From Phreatobacter stygius (lineage in GTDB: Bacteria > Pseudomonadota > Alphaproteobacteria > Rhizobiales > Phreatobacteraceae), in the NCBI RefSeq assembly GCF_005144885.1, contig NZ_CP039690.1, positions 2,617,001 through 2,681,000 on the forward strand: a stretch of DNA of 64,000 nucleotides. The letters run 5' to 3'. Of this stretch, positions 17,701 to 25,787 are shown in pieces. The notes below the pieces were generated by a model. It was not told the DNA's origin, did not search any database, and saw only the letters and a list, made by a program, of their open reading frames with translations. Both the position numbers and the translations under genes were made by a program. How positions within the stretch are numbered: the stretch's first letter is position 1; each line of letters begins with the position of its first letter.

Positions 17701-18273
17701 GCCGGCGAAGGTGAGGTTGGAGAAGCGCGGCCGGGTCACGATGTTGGCGCCCGGGATCAGCTTCTCGATCAGCCCGCGCATGGTCGCGGCGCCCAGCAGC
17801 ATGGTCTCGTCGCGACCGCGGCGGTTCAGCAACCGGTCGGTAAAGACATGGCCGCGGTCGAGATCGGAAGCGATCTGGATCTCGTCAATGGCCAGGAACG
17901 ACACGTCGAGGTCGAGCGGCATGGCTTCGACGGTCGAGACCCAGAAGCGCGCGCCTTGCGGCTTGATCTTCTCTTCGCCGGTGATGAGCGCGACCTGGCT
18001 CTCGCCGACGCGCGCCACGAGCTTGCCATAGACTTCGCGGGCGAGCAGGCGCAGCGGCAGCCCGATCAGACCCGACGGATGGGCGATCATGCGCTCAATG
18101 GCGAGCGTGGTCTTGCCCGTGTTGGTGGGCCCCAGGACGGCGGTGACCCCGCGCCCGCGCAGGGCAGGGGGCAATGGCGGCAAAGATAACGTCATGCAGT
18201 GCTCGAAAGACGCCGCACGAGTGACCCCGGCGGCGCTTGGTTGTAGCACGCGGGCGAGCGAAATGAGTGACAT
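14746..18273 (-). CDS. Suv3-like ATP-dependent RNA helicase with long disordered tail
   Basis: 1175-residue superfamily 2 helicase resembling mitochondrial Suv3. Walker A is GPTNTGKT (48-55), with the DEIQ box and the QVAGRAGR motif VI, all in the first 350 residues. The core runs to about residue 830. Then comes a roughly 200-residue Ala/Glu/Thr/Val/Pro-rich acidic stretch and a basic Arg/Gly/Gln/Asp stretch with five RDGQP-type repeats. The tail ends in a predicted helix (SPFAKLLALKEAMQ). Mitochondrial Suv3 unwinds RNA for the degradosome; an RNA-decay or ribosome role is inferred. Met27 (18195) is an equally good start. The upstream region is packed with GANTC sites. Confidence 0.86.
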   Translation of the reverse strand: MSLISLARVLQPSAAGVTRAASFEHCMTLSLPPLPPALRGRGVTAVLGPTNTGKTTLAIERMIAHPSGLIGLPLRLLAREVYGKLVARVGESQVALITGEEKIKPQGARFWVSTVEAMPLDLDVSFLAIDEIQIASDLDRGHVFTDRLLNRRGRDETMLLGAATMRGLIEKLIPGANIVTRPRFSNLTFAGEKKITRLPRRSAIVAFSADEVYAIAELIRRQRGGAAVVLGALSPRTRNAQVEMYQSGDVDYLIATDAIGMGLNLDVEHVAFAADRKFDGYQFRRLNPVEFAQVAGRAGRSSRDGTFGTTGRCPPFEPELVQALEAHSFDGVKVLQWRNTELNFSSVETLRASLDVVPTEPGLTRSPIAEDQRVLELALRDDDVRDRAKGRAAVSKLWDACLMPDYRKISLASHADLVTTIFGFLTGRSGRIPSDWIAAQVAFADRIDGDIDTLSNRIAHIRTWTFAANRPDWVDDPVHWEAETRRVEDKLSDALHERLTQRFVDRRTSVLMRRLRENTMLEAEITRTGDVTVEGQHVGRLDGFRFTPDPSAGDGEAGKALRAAASKALGGEIDARAEKLNGSGDEAFILSNDGTIRWHGEAVAKLVGGDKVLSPRVRILADEHLTGTPRDQVQARLDLWVHAQIEKLLGPVTALERSEELQGLARGVAFQLAEALGVIERAKISEDVKQLDQEARAALRKLGVRFGAYHIYLPATLKPAPRGLALQLYMLKADKLEAKGLTELPALAASGRTSIAVDPEIDKDLYRFVGFRALGPRAVRVDILERLADLIRPALAWRPGTATPEPAGHFPGGGFTATVGMTSLVGCSGEDFASILKGLGYRSDKRPAPTPKLEVVPAAATPADTPVATPVEAPAEADPVATETFASVETAGSEAADAPAVEGVAETDPVAAEPIAPTEPEAVAVPEQAEPPAEEPAVETVTEMAAEAVSGAAETVETATTEPDVVTETTTIETEGSEATTAAAATETAMVEPAAVDAKPAEPAMVEVWRPGGRIDGERPARRDFRRGGERGGDKPGEQGQRRDFRPRQGQQRNGQPRDGQARDGQAPGGQPRDGQPAPEKRDGGQSRRPFPQRDGATEGEQRAGGRPPRRDFSKFKDFRGKGGDGERRDRPQRDDRPDLRALRAEQAPRKEREPDPNSPFAKLLALKEAMQKKT
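15043..15117 (-). repeat. Five 15-bp in-frame tandem repeats in the helicase tail
   Basis: Seventy-five bases encode RNGQP, RDGQA, RDGQA, PGGQP, RDGQP in succession. The repeat unit is 15 bp, so copy-number change keeps the frame. It sits in the basic disordered part of the Suv3-like helicase and is likely to vary between strains. It is coding, so it is not a CRISPR array or an intergenic repeat. Confidence 0.75.
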
Positions 18274-18596
18274 TTCGGTACCGCCTGCGGACAGGATCGA
18301 GAGAAGAACGAGTCTGGAACGAATCAGGTCCGAATCGGTGACTCGTGATGAGTCATGTTTCGTTCACGGCGAGATATGGTGTGCTGGAGTGCTGATGCCT
18401 ACCAGATGAATCAATCATGTCAAAAAGTGATTCGAAATACGGAGATCGCGAGTCATGACGTCGAGTGAATGCTTGGCGACACTTGGCGGACCTGGGACCC
18501 GCGTCGATCGGGGTGCCGGCAAGACTCTGCGCAAGGGACCGGCCGAAGCTGGTGATCCCTCAACTCGTCAAAGCCTGCCGAAGGCGCCGGCCGTCG
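18274..18596. promoter_or_regulatory. Helicase upstream region with a GANTC (CcrM) cluster
   Basis: No gene is seen in these 323 bases. Eight GANTC sites lie between 18310 and 18454, at 18310, 18321, 18332, 18340, 18350, 18408, 18429 and 18450. Several gaps are 10-11 or 21 bases, that is one or two helical turns. GANTC is the target of the cell-cycle methylase CcrM, and the methylated form is bound by the regulator GcrA. The region should contain the promoter of the helicase-hslR pair. No -35/-10 pair was clear. Confidence 0.7.
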
Positions 18597-20585
18597 TCAT
18601 TCCATGGTCGCGAGCACCCGCCGGACATCGGCAATGCTGAACGGCTTTTCGAGCATCGGGATCTCGCCGGTCCCGGCATGGCGCTGGATGGTTCCCGGCC
18701 CTTCCACGGCATCTCCGGTCATGATCACGACACGCCGGGCGAGCTCCGGATAGCGCGCAACCAGGGCATCGCGGAAACTGAGCCCGTCCATGCCGGGCAT
18801 CCGGAGATCGACAAAGGCCAGATTGGCGGCCGACGCCGCCAGGCCGTCCAGCGCCTCCGCGGCGGTTTTCGCCGGCAGCACCCTGTGCCCGAGCAGCTCG
18901 AGCATTTCCGCGAGGCTGTCGCGGACATCGGTCTCGTCATCGATCACCAGGATGGAGAAGCCACCGATCGCCTCCGGCGTGGCGTGAGCCTCCGCCCAGG
19001 CCTCGGCGCCCGCGGTCGGCAGCGCAATGGTGAACCGCGCACCGCCGCCGTCGCGCATGCCGAGCGAGATCGTGCCGCCGTGGGCCTCGACCACCGTCTT
19101 GCAGATCGACAGGCCGATGCCGGTTCCGACACCCGCCGGCTTGGTGGTGAAATAGGGCTCGAAGATCCGTTGCGCCAGGTCCGGCGGTACACCCGGGCCG
19201 TTGTCGGCGACCTCGAGCAGCACCTGGCCCCCGTCCTGGCGGGTCGCCAGAAAGATCCGGCGCGGACCCGCCTGGTCGGCCAGCGCCTGTTGGGCATTGA
19301 TGATCAGATTGGCGATCACCTGACTGAGGAAATCGTGATCGGCGAGGATATCGGGCAGATTGCCGTCGAAGGCCGGGATGGCTTCGATGCCGTGCGACCG
19401 GAGGCCGTAGCCGAGCATTTCGACCGTTGCCTCGGTCAGTTGATTGAGTTTCGCCGGCTCGCGCTTCTCGGGACGCTGGCGCGCCATTGCCAGGAAGCTC
19501 TTGACGATACGACCGGCCCGCTCGGCCGCGGCATGGATCCGCTCGGCCCGGCGCTTCGACTCCGGGCTCGGCGAGGTTTCGACCAGCAGCGTCGACTGCG
19601 CCACCAGGATCGCCAGCGGATTGTTCAATTCATGGGCGACGCCGGCGAGCAGCGAGCCCATGGCGGAGAGTTTTTCGGCCTGGTGCAGGCGTTCGCGCTG
19701 CATGGCGAACTGCATTTCGGACTGGCGCGTCAGGGTGAGGTCGCGAATATGGGCGGTGAACACCCGCCGCTCGGCCAGGCGGATCTCCGAAACGGTCATT
19801 TCGACCGGAAAGACCCGGCCCTTGGCCGTGACGGCCTCGACCTGCGCCCGCTGATCGGCGCCCGCGCCCGACCAGATCTCGGTATAGCGCGCCATGCCCG
19901 TCGTGCCGCTTCCAGCTGGTGCCGACGGCACGATCAGGTCCGAAAAGGGCCGGCCGATCGCGGTTGCCCGCGCATAGCCGAAGACGGCGACCGCCGCCGG
20001 ATTGAAATCGAGCACCAGGCCGGCCTCGTCGACCACCACGATCGGATCGATCGAGGTCGCGATGATGGCGCTGCTGATCGTTTCCTGCGCGTCGAGGGCA
20101 GCGACGCGGGCTTCCAGCCCTTCTTCGCGCAGCTTCAGGTCGGTGATGTCCCTGAGGAAGGCGAGATAGCCGATCGGTTGGCCATCCGCGCCCATGCAGG
20201 GCGAATAGGTCTGTTCGACATAACGGCGCTGGCCGTCGCCATAGACGATCCAGTCGCTCCAGCTCCGGGCCCGTCCTTGCGTGAGATCGGCGAAAAGCGG
20301 CTCGGCCTGCATGGCGAAAGCCTCGCCCAGCAGGTCGTGCATGGTCTGGCCGGCAATCTCCTCGATCTTGAAATTGAACAGATCGAGCGCGGCCTTGTTG
20401 GCATAGACGTAACGCCTGTCGGCATCGATCGCGGTCACCCGCGCCGGCATGGCGTCGAACAGCCGGGCAAGCGCGGACGGGTCGAGCCGGCCATGCGGCG
20501 CGATCACCGCGTCATCGAACAGCCGGCCGATCTCGCGTCGCTGGTCCCCGGTCCGGCTGATATCGGCGGGCTCCACCATGGTCAC
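18597..20585 (-). CDS. Cytosolic hybrid sensor kinase PAS-PAS-HisKA-HATPase-REC
   Basis: 662-residue hybrid histidine kinase with no membrane segment. Two PAS domains (about 38-150 and 165-288) are followed by a short coiled linker, HisKA with phospho-acceptor His318 (VAHELNNP), HATPase_c (NLIINAQQAL, DNGPGVP, GTGIGLS) and a C-terminal receiver with Asp in VDLRMPGMDG. It overlaps the upstream response-regulator gene by 4 bases (ATGA), so the two are translated together. The ligand is unknown. A close paralogue lies at 22852-25152. The PAS domains may bind a cofactor, but no decisive residue was recognised. Confidence 0.9.
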   Translation of the reverse strand: MTMVEPADISRTGDQRREIGRLFDDAVIAPHGRLDPSALARLFDAMPARVTAIDADRRYVYANKAALDLFNFKIEEIAGQTMHDLLGEAFAMQAEPLFADLTQGRARSWSDWIVYGDGQRRYVEQTYSPCMGADGQPIGYLAFLRDITDLKLREEGLEARVAALDAQETISSAIIATSIDPIVVVDEAGLVLDFNPAAVAVFGYARATAIGRPFSDLIVPSAPAGSGTTGMARYTEIWSGAGADQRAQVEAVTAKGRVFPVEMTVSEIRLAERRVFTAHIRDLTLTRQSEMQFAMQRERLHQAEKLSAMGSLLAGVAHELNNPLAILVAQSTLLVETSPSPESKRRAERIHAAAERAGRIVKSFLAMARQRPEKREPAKLNQLTEATVEMLGYGLRSHGIEAIPAFDGNLPDILADHDFLSQVIANLIINAQQALADQAGPRRIFLATRQDGGQVLLEVADNGPGVPPDLAQRIFEPYFTTKPAGVGTGIGLSICKTVVEAHGGTISLGMRDGGGARFTIALPTAGAEAWAEAHATPEAIGGFSILVIDDETDVRDSLAEMLELLGHRVLPAKTAAEALDGLAASAANLAFVDLRMPGMDGLSFRDALVARYPELARRVVIMTGDAVEGPGTIQRHAGTGEIPMLEKPFSIADVRRVLATME

Positions 20586-21307
20586 GCCCCGCCGGGCACG
20601 AAGACATAACCCTCGCCGCGCACGGTCTTGATGAACCGCGGATGTTCCGGATCCGGCTCGATCTTCTTGCGCAGCCGGGTCACCCGGATATCGATCGAAC
20701 GATCGCTTTCCTCGGCGCTCCGGCCATGGGCGAATTCCTGCAGCTGGCCGCGCGACAGCACCCGGTTGGGCCGGGTGGCGAGCGCCTGTAGCAGGTCGAA
20801 CTCCATGGCGGTCAGGTCGATCGCGGCGCCATCCGTATCGACCAGCCGGCGCGCGTCGAGATCGAGCGTCAGGGCGCCGAATTTCAGGTGGCGGCCTTCC
20901 GGCGCAACCGCCGCGGGCGTCGCCGCCGCGCCGCCCGGCGCCGCCTTGACGCGTCTCAGCACGCTTTTGATCCGCGCCAGCAGTTCACGCAGCTCGTAGG
21001 GCTTGACCAGGTAATCGTCGGCGCCGATCTCCAGCCCGACGATCCGGTCGATCGGCCGGCCGGCCGCGGTCGCCATGATGATGCCGGTACTGCCGGATTT
21101 GCGGATGAAACGGGCCAGCGACAACCCGTCTTCGCCAGGCATGGCAATGTCGAGAATGGCGACGTCGATGGCTTTGCCAACCGAGTCTTCGCGGAAGGCC
21201 TGGGCATTGCGGAAGCTGAAAACCTCGAAACCTTGCAGGTCGAGATACTCGGCAACCGCTTCGCGCAGGTGCTCTTCATCGTCGACGATGGCGACGGTCG
21301 TTTTCAT
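20582..21307 (-). CDS. OmpR-family response regulator
   Basis: 241-residue regulator with a receiver domain (phospho-acceptor Asp53 in ILDIAMPGEDG, Lys in VKPYELREL) and a winged-helix DNA-binding domain (about 140-238, ending in TVRGEGYVFVPGG). An Ala/Pro-rich linker joins them. Coupled to the downstream hybrid kinase by a 4-base overlap, so this is the most likely partner pair. It is divergent from the regulator at 21418, with 110 bases between them that could hold a shared control region. Confidence 0.9.
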   Translation of the reverse strand: MKTTVAIVDDEEHLREAVAEYLDLQGFEVFSFRNAQAFREDSVGKAIDVAILDIAMPGEDGLSLARFIRKSGSTGIIMATAAGRPIDRIVGLEIGADDYLVKPYELRELLARIKSVLRRVKAAPGGAAATPAAVAPEGRHLKFGALTLDLDARRLVDTDGAAIDLTAMEFDLLQALATRPNRVLSRGQLQEFAHGRSAEESDRSIDIRVTRLRKKIEPDPEHPRFIKTVRGEGYVFVPGGA

Positions 21308-21417
21308 TCGCTATGCCCTTGCTGTTTGAGCCATGATGACAGCGCATACCGCTCCGCACTAGGATGAACTGTCGTTTGGTTATGCAACCTGGATGATCGA
21401 CGCAAAGAGGTCCTGAC

Positions 21418-22140
21418 ATGGCGCGACGCGGACGCATCGCGATCCTTGACGACGAGCCGGATTGGGTCGACGCGGTTCATGAATATCTGATCGATCTCGG
21501 CTACGACGTCGACCGGCTCGGCGCGGCCTGGGAGCTGGAGCCCTATCTCGCGCGCGAGCGGCCGGATCTCCTGATCCTCGACCTCGGCCTGCCGGGCGAG
21601 AGCGGCATCGACATCCTGATCCGCACCGATCTGGCGAGCGACATTGCCGTGCTGGTGCTGACCGGCAATCCGGATCCGATCGACCGCGTCCTCGGCCTGG
21701 AGCTGGGTGCCGACGATTATGTCCAGAAACCGGTCGAACTGCGCGAGCTGGCGGCGCGTGTCGCCGGCATCCTGCAACGGCGCCTGGGGCGGCGGCGCAA
21801 TCTGGTGGTGTTCGAAACCGCTTCGGTCGACCTGGTGGCGGCCCGCGTGCTGAAGGCGGACGGCTCGACGGAACGCCTGTCGGCGGGCGAGGTCGCGCTG
21901 ATCCGCGCCTTCGCCGACAGTCCGGGCAAGGTGCTGACGCGCGAGGAAATCATGGAGCGGGCGCCCGCAGAAGACGAAGAGGCCTTCGACCGCGCCATCG
22001 ACTCCCGTATCGCAAGGCTCCGGCGCAAGCTCGACACCGAAGCGATCCGCACCGTGCGCGGCCATGGCTACGTGTTCGACCTGCCGAGCCACGGCGGCGG
22101 CGCCCAGGCCGTTGCCCCGGACGCGCACGAGCCGCTGTGA
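21418..22140 (+). CDS. OmpR-family response regulator, orphan by position
   Basis: 240-residue receiver plus winged-helix regulator. Asp55 in LILDLGLPGESG is the likely phosphorylation site, and the DNA-binding domain ends in TVRGHGYVFDLPSH. The region around the receiver Lys reads DDYVQKPVELRE, as in active receivers. No kinase gene is coupled to it; it is divergent from the RR-kinase pair and upstream of a globin gene. AGAGG lies about 10 bases before the ATG. It may be phosphorylated by either of the hybrid kinases nearby. Confidence 0.88.
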   Translation: MARRGRIAILDDEPDWVDAVHEYLIDLGYDVDRLGAAWELEPYLARERPDLLILDLGLPGESGIDILIRTDLASDIAVLVLTGNPDPIDRVLGLELGADDYVQKPVELRELAARVAGILQRRLGRRRNLVVFETASVDLVAARVLKADGSTERLSAGEVALIRAFADSPGKVLTREEIMERAPAEDEEAFDRAIDSRIARLRRKLDTEAIRTVRGHGYVFDLPSHGGGAQAVAPDAHEPL

Positions 22141-22244
22141 GGGCGAGCAAGCCCCTCGCACCGTTCGGTTGTCATCTTTGCGCTCGGGCACCATCGGCCA
22201 TTCCTGTCATGTCGGCGCGACAGGTATGCGGCAGCCTGGCGCAT

Positions 22245-22274
22245 CGAACGATGTCGCGCCAGCGCGAACGATGT
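22245..22274 (+). repeat. 10-bp direct repeat upstream of the globin gene
   Basis: CGAACGATGT occurs at 22245-22254 and again at 22265-22274, exactly 20 bases apart. OmpR-type regulators often bind direct repeats, but usually at 10-11 base spacing. The region also holds CCTGTC/GACAGG arms near 22203-22222. Nothing else was recognised in the 276 bases between the regulator and globin genes. Confidence 0.35.
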
Positions 22275-22416
22275 TTCAGCTACGCAGGCGCGGCGACATC
22301 AGACCATCCGCACCGGAAATAATGGAAACAGCGGAGGAACCTGTCCGGCATCGGGGTGAAGGACTGCCCGGTCAGGGTTGGGCCAGGCAAGCGAGCCCTT
22401 GAACCCGGACAGCTCC

Positions 22417-22848
22417 ATGACACCCAAGCAGGTCGCCCTCATCCGCAGGCAGTTCGGCACGGTTGCCGCCCGCAAGGATGAATTCGCCGCGGCGTTCTAC
22501 GAGGCGCTGTTCCATTCCGACCCGACGCTCCGGCCGATGTTTCCGGCCGACATGCGCCCGCAGCGCGCCAAGCTAGTCGTGGCCCTCGCCCATGTGATCC
22601 TGTCGCTCGACGATCTCAGCGCCGTGCTCGAGGACGTCCGGGCGCTCGGCCTCAAACATGTCGGTTACGGCGTCGTCCCCGACCATTACAACGCCGTCGG
22701 CGAAGCGCTGCTGGCAGCACTTGCCGAAATGCTCGGCGATGCCTTCGACGATGCCTCGCAGGCGGCCTGGGCGCTGGCCTACGGCACGATCGCCGATGTC
22801 ATGATCGAAGCGGCAGCCGACAAGATCTATCTCGAGGCGGCCGAATGA
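22417..22848 (+). CDS. Single-domain bacterial globin
   Basis: 143-residue globin related to Vitreoscilla haemoglobin and the haem domain of flavohaemoglobins; no reductase domain follows. Likely haem-pocket residues are Tyr28 (B10, in AAFYEALF), Gln49 (E7) and the proximal His81 (LKHVGYGV). This set is typical of O2- or NO-binding globins. It needs an external reductase for NO dioxygenase activity. It lies in a cluster of two-component genes, convergent with a hybrid kinase gene only 3 bases away, which raises the possibility of a gas-sensing or NO-protection role. Confidence 0.88.
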   Translation: MTPKQVALIRRQFGTVAARKDEFAAAFYEALFHSDPTLRPMFPADMRPQRAKLVVALAHVILSLDDLSAVLEDVRALGLKHVGYGVVPDHYNAVGEALLAALAEMLGDAFDDASQAAWALAYGTIADVMIEAAADKIYLEAAE

Positions 22849-22851
22849 ACG

Positions 22852-25152
22852 TCACGCCTTGAGCCGGGCCGCCAATCCATTGGTGGCGACCTTGGCCAGC
22901 ACCAGGCGTACGTCGTCGAGCGTGAACGGCTTTTCCAGCACCACGACCTCGCTGCCGCGTGCCCGGGCCAGGCGGTCCGGGCCGGCCACCGTGTCACCGG
23001 TGACGATGATCGTCCGCTCGGCGAGCTTCGGGTCCCGGTCGTGAATGCGATCGCGGAAATCGATGCCGTCGAGACCGGGCATGCGCAGATCGGCGAAGAC
23101 CACGTCGAACACCGTCTGGTCGATCCGTTCCAGCGCCAGGACGGAACGGTCGACGACGCTCGGACGATGGCCGAGACCCTCGATGATTTCCGCCAGGCTG
23201 CGCGCAACGTCAGCCTCGTCGTCGACGATCAGCACGGACAATCCGACATGTTCGGCCGCCGGGCCGGCGGCCGTCGCGGTCGCCACGACCTGGTCGCTGC
23301 GCGGCAGGCTGATGTCGAAACGGGCGCCGCCCTCGGGGCGATTGGTCAGCGCGATCGTGCCGCCATGGGCCTCGACCACATTGCGGCAGATCGACAGGCC
23401 GATACCGGTTCCGACCCCGGCCGGCTTGGTGGTGAAATAGGGGTCGAAGACGCGCCGGATGAGATCCGGCGGCACGCCCGGGCCATTGTCCGAGACCGTG
23501 ATGGTGACGCGATCGCCGGCCAGGCCGGTCTCCACCCGGATCAGCCGTGGTGCCGGGCGGTCCATTAGCGCCTGCTGGGCATTGATGATCAGATTGGCGA
23601 TCACCTGCGACAGCAGATCCCGATCGCCCATGATCGCCGGCAGGCCGGGATCAAGCCTGGCCTCGACCGCGATATCAGAGCTTCGCAGGCCGTAGGCGAC
23701 CATGTCGAGCGCGCCCGAGGCGACCGCATTGATGTCGACGGCCTCGCGCTGCGGCGGTTTTTGCCGCGCCATTGCCAGGAAGCTCTTCACGATCCGGCCG
23801 CACCGCTCGGCAGCCGCCCGAATGCGCTCGCCGCGGCGCCTGACCTCGTCGGTGCCGGCCTTCTCGACGAGCAGCGACGATTGCGCGATGACGATCGCCA
23901 GCGGGTTGTTCAGCTCATGCGCGACACCGGCCAGCAGTGAGCCCATGGCCGACAGCTTCTCGATCTGATGCAATCGTTCGCGGCTCGCCTGCGCCTCATT
24001 GGCCATGCGCTGCGCTTCGGTCAGGTCGCGCACATGGGCCATGAACAGCCGGTGATCGGCGAAGCGCACCGTGTTGACCGAATATTCGACCGGAAAGATC
24101 GAACCGTCCTTGCGCTGGCCCTCGGTCTCGAAGCGCCGGGCCAGACTGCCGACATCGGTCTTGGCCTTGTAGCGCTGCATCGTGGCGATCTGCAGTTCGC
24201 GCTGGGCTGCCGGAACCACCAGGTCCCACGAGAGCTGGCCAATCGCCTCGGCGCGGCTGAAGCCGAACATGGCCTCGGCCGCCGGATTGAATTCGATCAC
24301 CCGCCAATCCGCATCGGCGACGATGATGGCGTCGAGCGACGATTGGACGACCGCCTTGTTCAGCGCTTCGCTGCGCGCCAGCGCGTCGATATTCTTGGCA
24401 AGTTCCTGTTCGCCGAGCTTCAGCTCGGTCAGATCGCGGGTGAAGGTCAGGAAACCCACCTCGATTTCGCCGACCGGGACATAGGGGATCAGCGAGACCT
24501 GCAGGTAACGGCCGCCCTTCTCGATGAAATCGATCCAGCCTTCCCAGCGCATGGTCTCGCCGCCGCGAACCCGGTCGGCCATGGCCTGATACTGGGCCAC
24601 CACGTTCGGCCCCAGGACCTCGCCGACCGTATGGCCGATGACCTCGCCCGAGGTCTTGCCGAGGAATTCGAGAAACTCCCGGTTGGCATCGCGATAGACC
24701 AGATTGTGGTCGACATAGACGGTGCGCAACGGAATGCCGTCGATCATCGCCCGAAGCTGATGGATCTGCGCGGTGCGCTCGCCAACCGCGGTTTCGACCT
24801 GCTGGCGCAACGGCATCCAGGGCGCCGGCACCGGCGGCGCCGGCAGGACCCCGCCCTTGGTGGCTTCGATGCCATAACGGGCCAGCGCCACGGCGGGTGC
24901 GACGAACTGGCGCCAGATCAGCACGGCCAGCACAGTGAAGGTCGCGACAATGCCGGCGACCAGCGTGACGTGCTCGACCAGGTGTTCACGCGCCTGCGCG
25001 GTGATCTCGGCCCGGCCATAGGTCGACCAGCCGAGATAGATCACCAGCAGCAGCAGGGGCAGACCGCACAGAATCAGCAGCCCGGCGAAACGCCGCGACA
25101 ATTCAGATCGGCTCTGGCGCGCGGTGCTGTTCCGTCCGCCGGACTGGACCAT
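22852..25152 (-). CDS. Membrane hybrid sensor kinase PAS-PAS-HisKA-HATPase-REC
   Basis: 766-residue hybrid kinase with two membrane segments (about 24-43 and 62-80) separated by only about 18 residues, so almost no periplasmic domain. Two PAS domains (about 130-245 and 260-380), HisKA with His412 (VAHELNNP), HATPase_c and a receiver (ADLRMPGLDG) follow. From the second PAS domain onward it closely matches the kinase at 18597-20585, including identical stretches around the phospho-His. This is a duplication that gained or lost the membrane part. The upstream gene in the same direction is a cyclic-nucleotide-binding protein, 158 bases away. Confidence 0.9.
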   Translation of the reverse strand: MVQSGGRNSTARQSRSELSRRFAGLLILCGLPLLLLVIYLGWSTYGRAEITAQAREHLVEHVTLVAGIVATFTVLAVLIWRQFVAPAVALARYGIEATKGGVLPAPPVPAPWMPLRQQVETAVGERTAQIHQLRAMIDGIPLRTVYVDHNLVYRDANREFLEFLGKTSGEVIGHTVGEVLGPNVVAQYQAMADRVRGGETMRWEGWIDFIEKGGRYLQVSLIPYVPVGEIEVGFLTFTRDLTELKLGEQELAKNIDALARSEALNKAVVQSSLDAIIVADADWRVIEFNPAAEAMFGFSRAEAIGQLSWDLVVPAAQRELQIATMQRYKAKTDVGSLARRFETEGQRKDGSIFPVEYSVNTVRFADHRLFMAHVRDLTEAQRMANEAQASRERLHQIEKLSAMGSLLAGVAHELNNPLAIVIAQSSLLVEKAGTDEVRRRGERIRAAAERCGRIVKSFLAMARQKPPQREAVDINAVASGALDMVAYGLRSSDIAVEARLDPGLPAIMGDRDLLSQVIANLIINAQQALMDRPAPRLIRVETGLAGDRVTITVSDNGPGVPPDLIRRVFDPYFTTKPAGVGTGIGLSICRNVVEAHGGTIALTNRPEGGARFDISLPRSDQVVATATAAGPAAEHVGLSVLIVDDEADVARSLAEIIEGLGHRPSVVDRSVLALERIDQTVFDVVFADLRMPGLDGIDFRDRIHDRDPKLAERTIIVTGDTVAGPDRLARARGSEVVVLEKPFTLDDVRLVLAKVATNGLAARLKA

Positions 25153-25310
25153 GGCTCATTCTCCGGTGCGCCACTGGCAGCAATCGCTGCAGGACGGCCG
25201 CGGCTTCGGACCCGGGCAGCATTCGCCTCTTGCCTGTTGAATTCGGGCCCCGGGCCGGGACATTGGTCGGCTGCTGACGCTTCGTCAAGCAGTCGCCCGG
25301 GACGCCCCGC

Positions 25311-25769
25311 TCAATCGTCCGAGATCGACGCGAAAATGCCGCCGATACGGTTGAGTTCGGCCGTGGTCGCCCGCATCTTCTGGCGAAACTCGCCATGGAC
25401 CCGCCGCGCAGCCTGGGGGAATTCGGTGAGGATCCGGCGAAACAGGCTGCGTGGCACACGCATGGCGGTCGATGGCTGGCGCGCGGTTGCGGTTGCCGGC
25501 CTCAGCGTTTCGACGATCAATGCGATTTCGCCGAGCAGCGCCCCGGGGCCGGCCAGCCGCTCGGCGATCCCGCTGGAACTGGTCAGCAGAAATTCGCCCT
25601 CGACCACCACAAAGCCGGCATCGGCCGCCTGCCCCTCGCGAAACAGCGTGTCGCCGCCGCGCAAGAACCGCGTCTCGGCGGAAAAGGCGAGTAGCCGCAA
25701 GGGCTCCTGGCCAAGGGAAGCGAAGAGCGGAACGCGCGCGAGCAGGGCGATATCATCGTCGAGAGCCAT
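25311..25769 (-). CDS. Stand-alone cyclic nucleotide-binding domain protein
   Basis: 152-residue protein consisting of one Crp-type beta-barrel domain (about 12-115, with the GDTLFREGQ and ALLGEIALI turns) and a short C-terminal helix. The usual helix-turn-helix is absent, so it is not a Crp/Fnr transcription factor. The phosphate-binding GE is present (LLGEIAL) and Arg residues follow at about 103-110, so nucleotide binding is possible but not certain. Eighteen bases after the response regulator at 25788, probably in one operon with it. Role unknown. Confidence 0.8.
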   Translation of the reverse strand: MALDDDIALLARVPLFASLGQEPLRLLAFSAETRFLRGGDTLFREGQAADAGFVVVEGEFLLTSSSGIAERLAGPGALLGEIALIVETLRPATATARQPSTAMRVPRSLFRRILTEFPQAARRVHGEFRQKMRATTAELNRIGGIFASISDD

Positions 25770-25787
25770 CGAATGCCGTTTTGCCCC

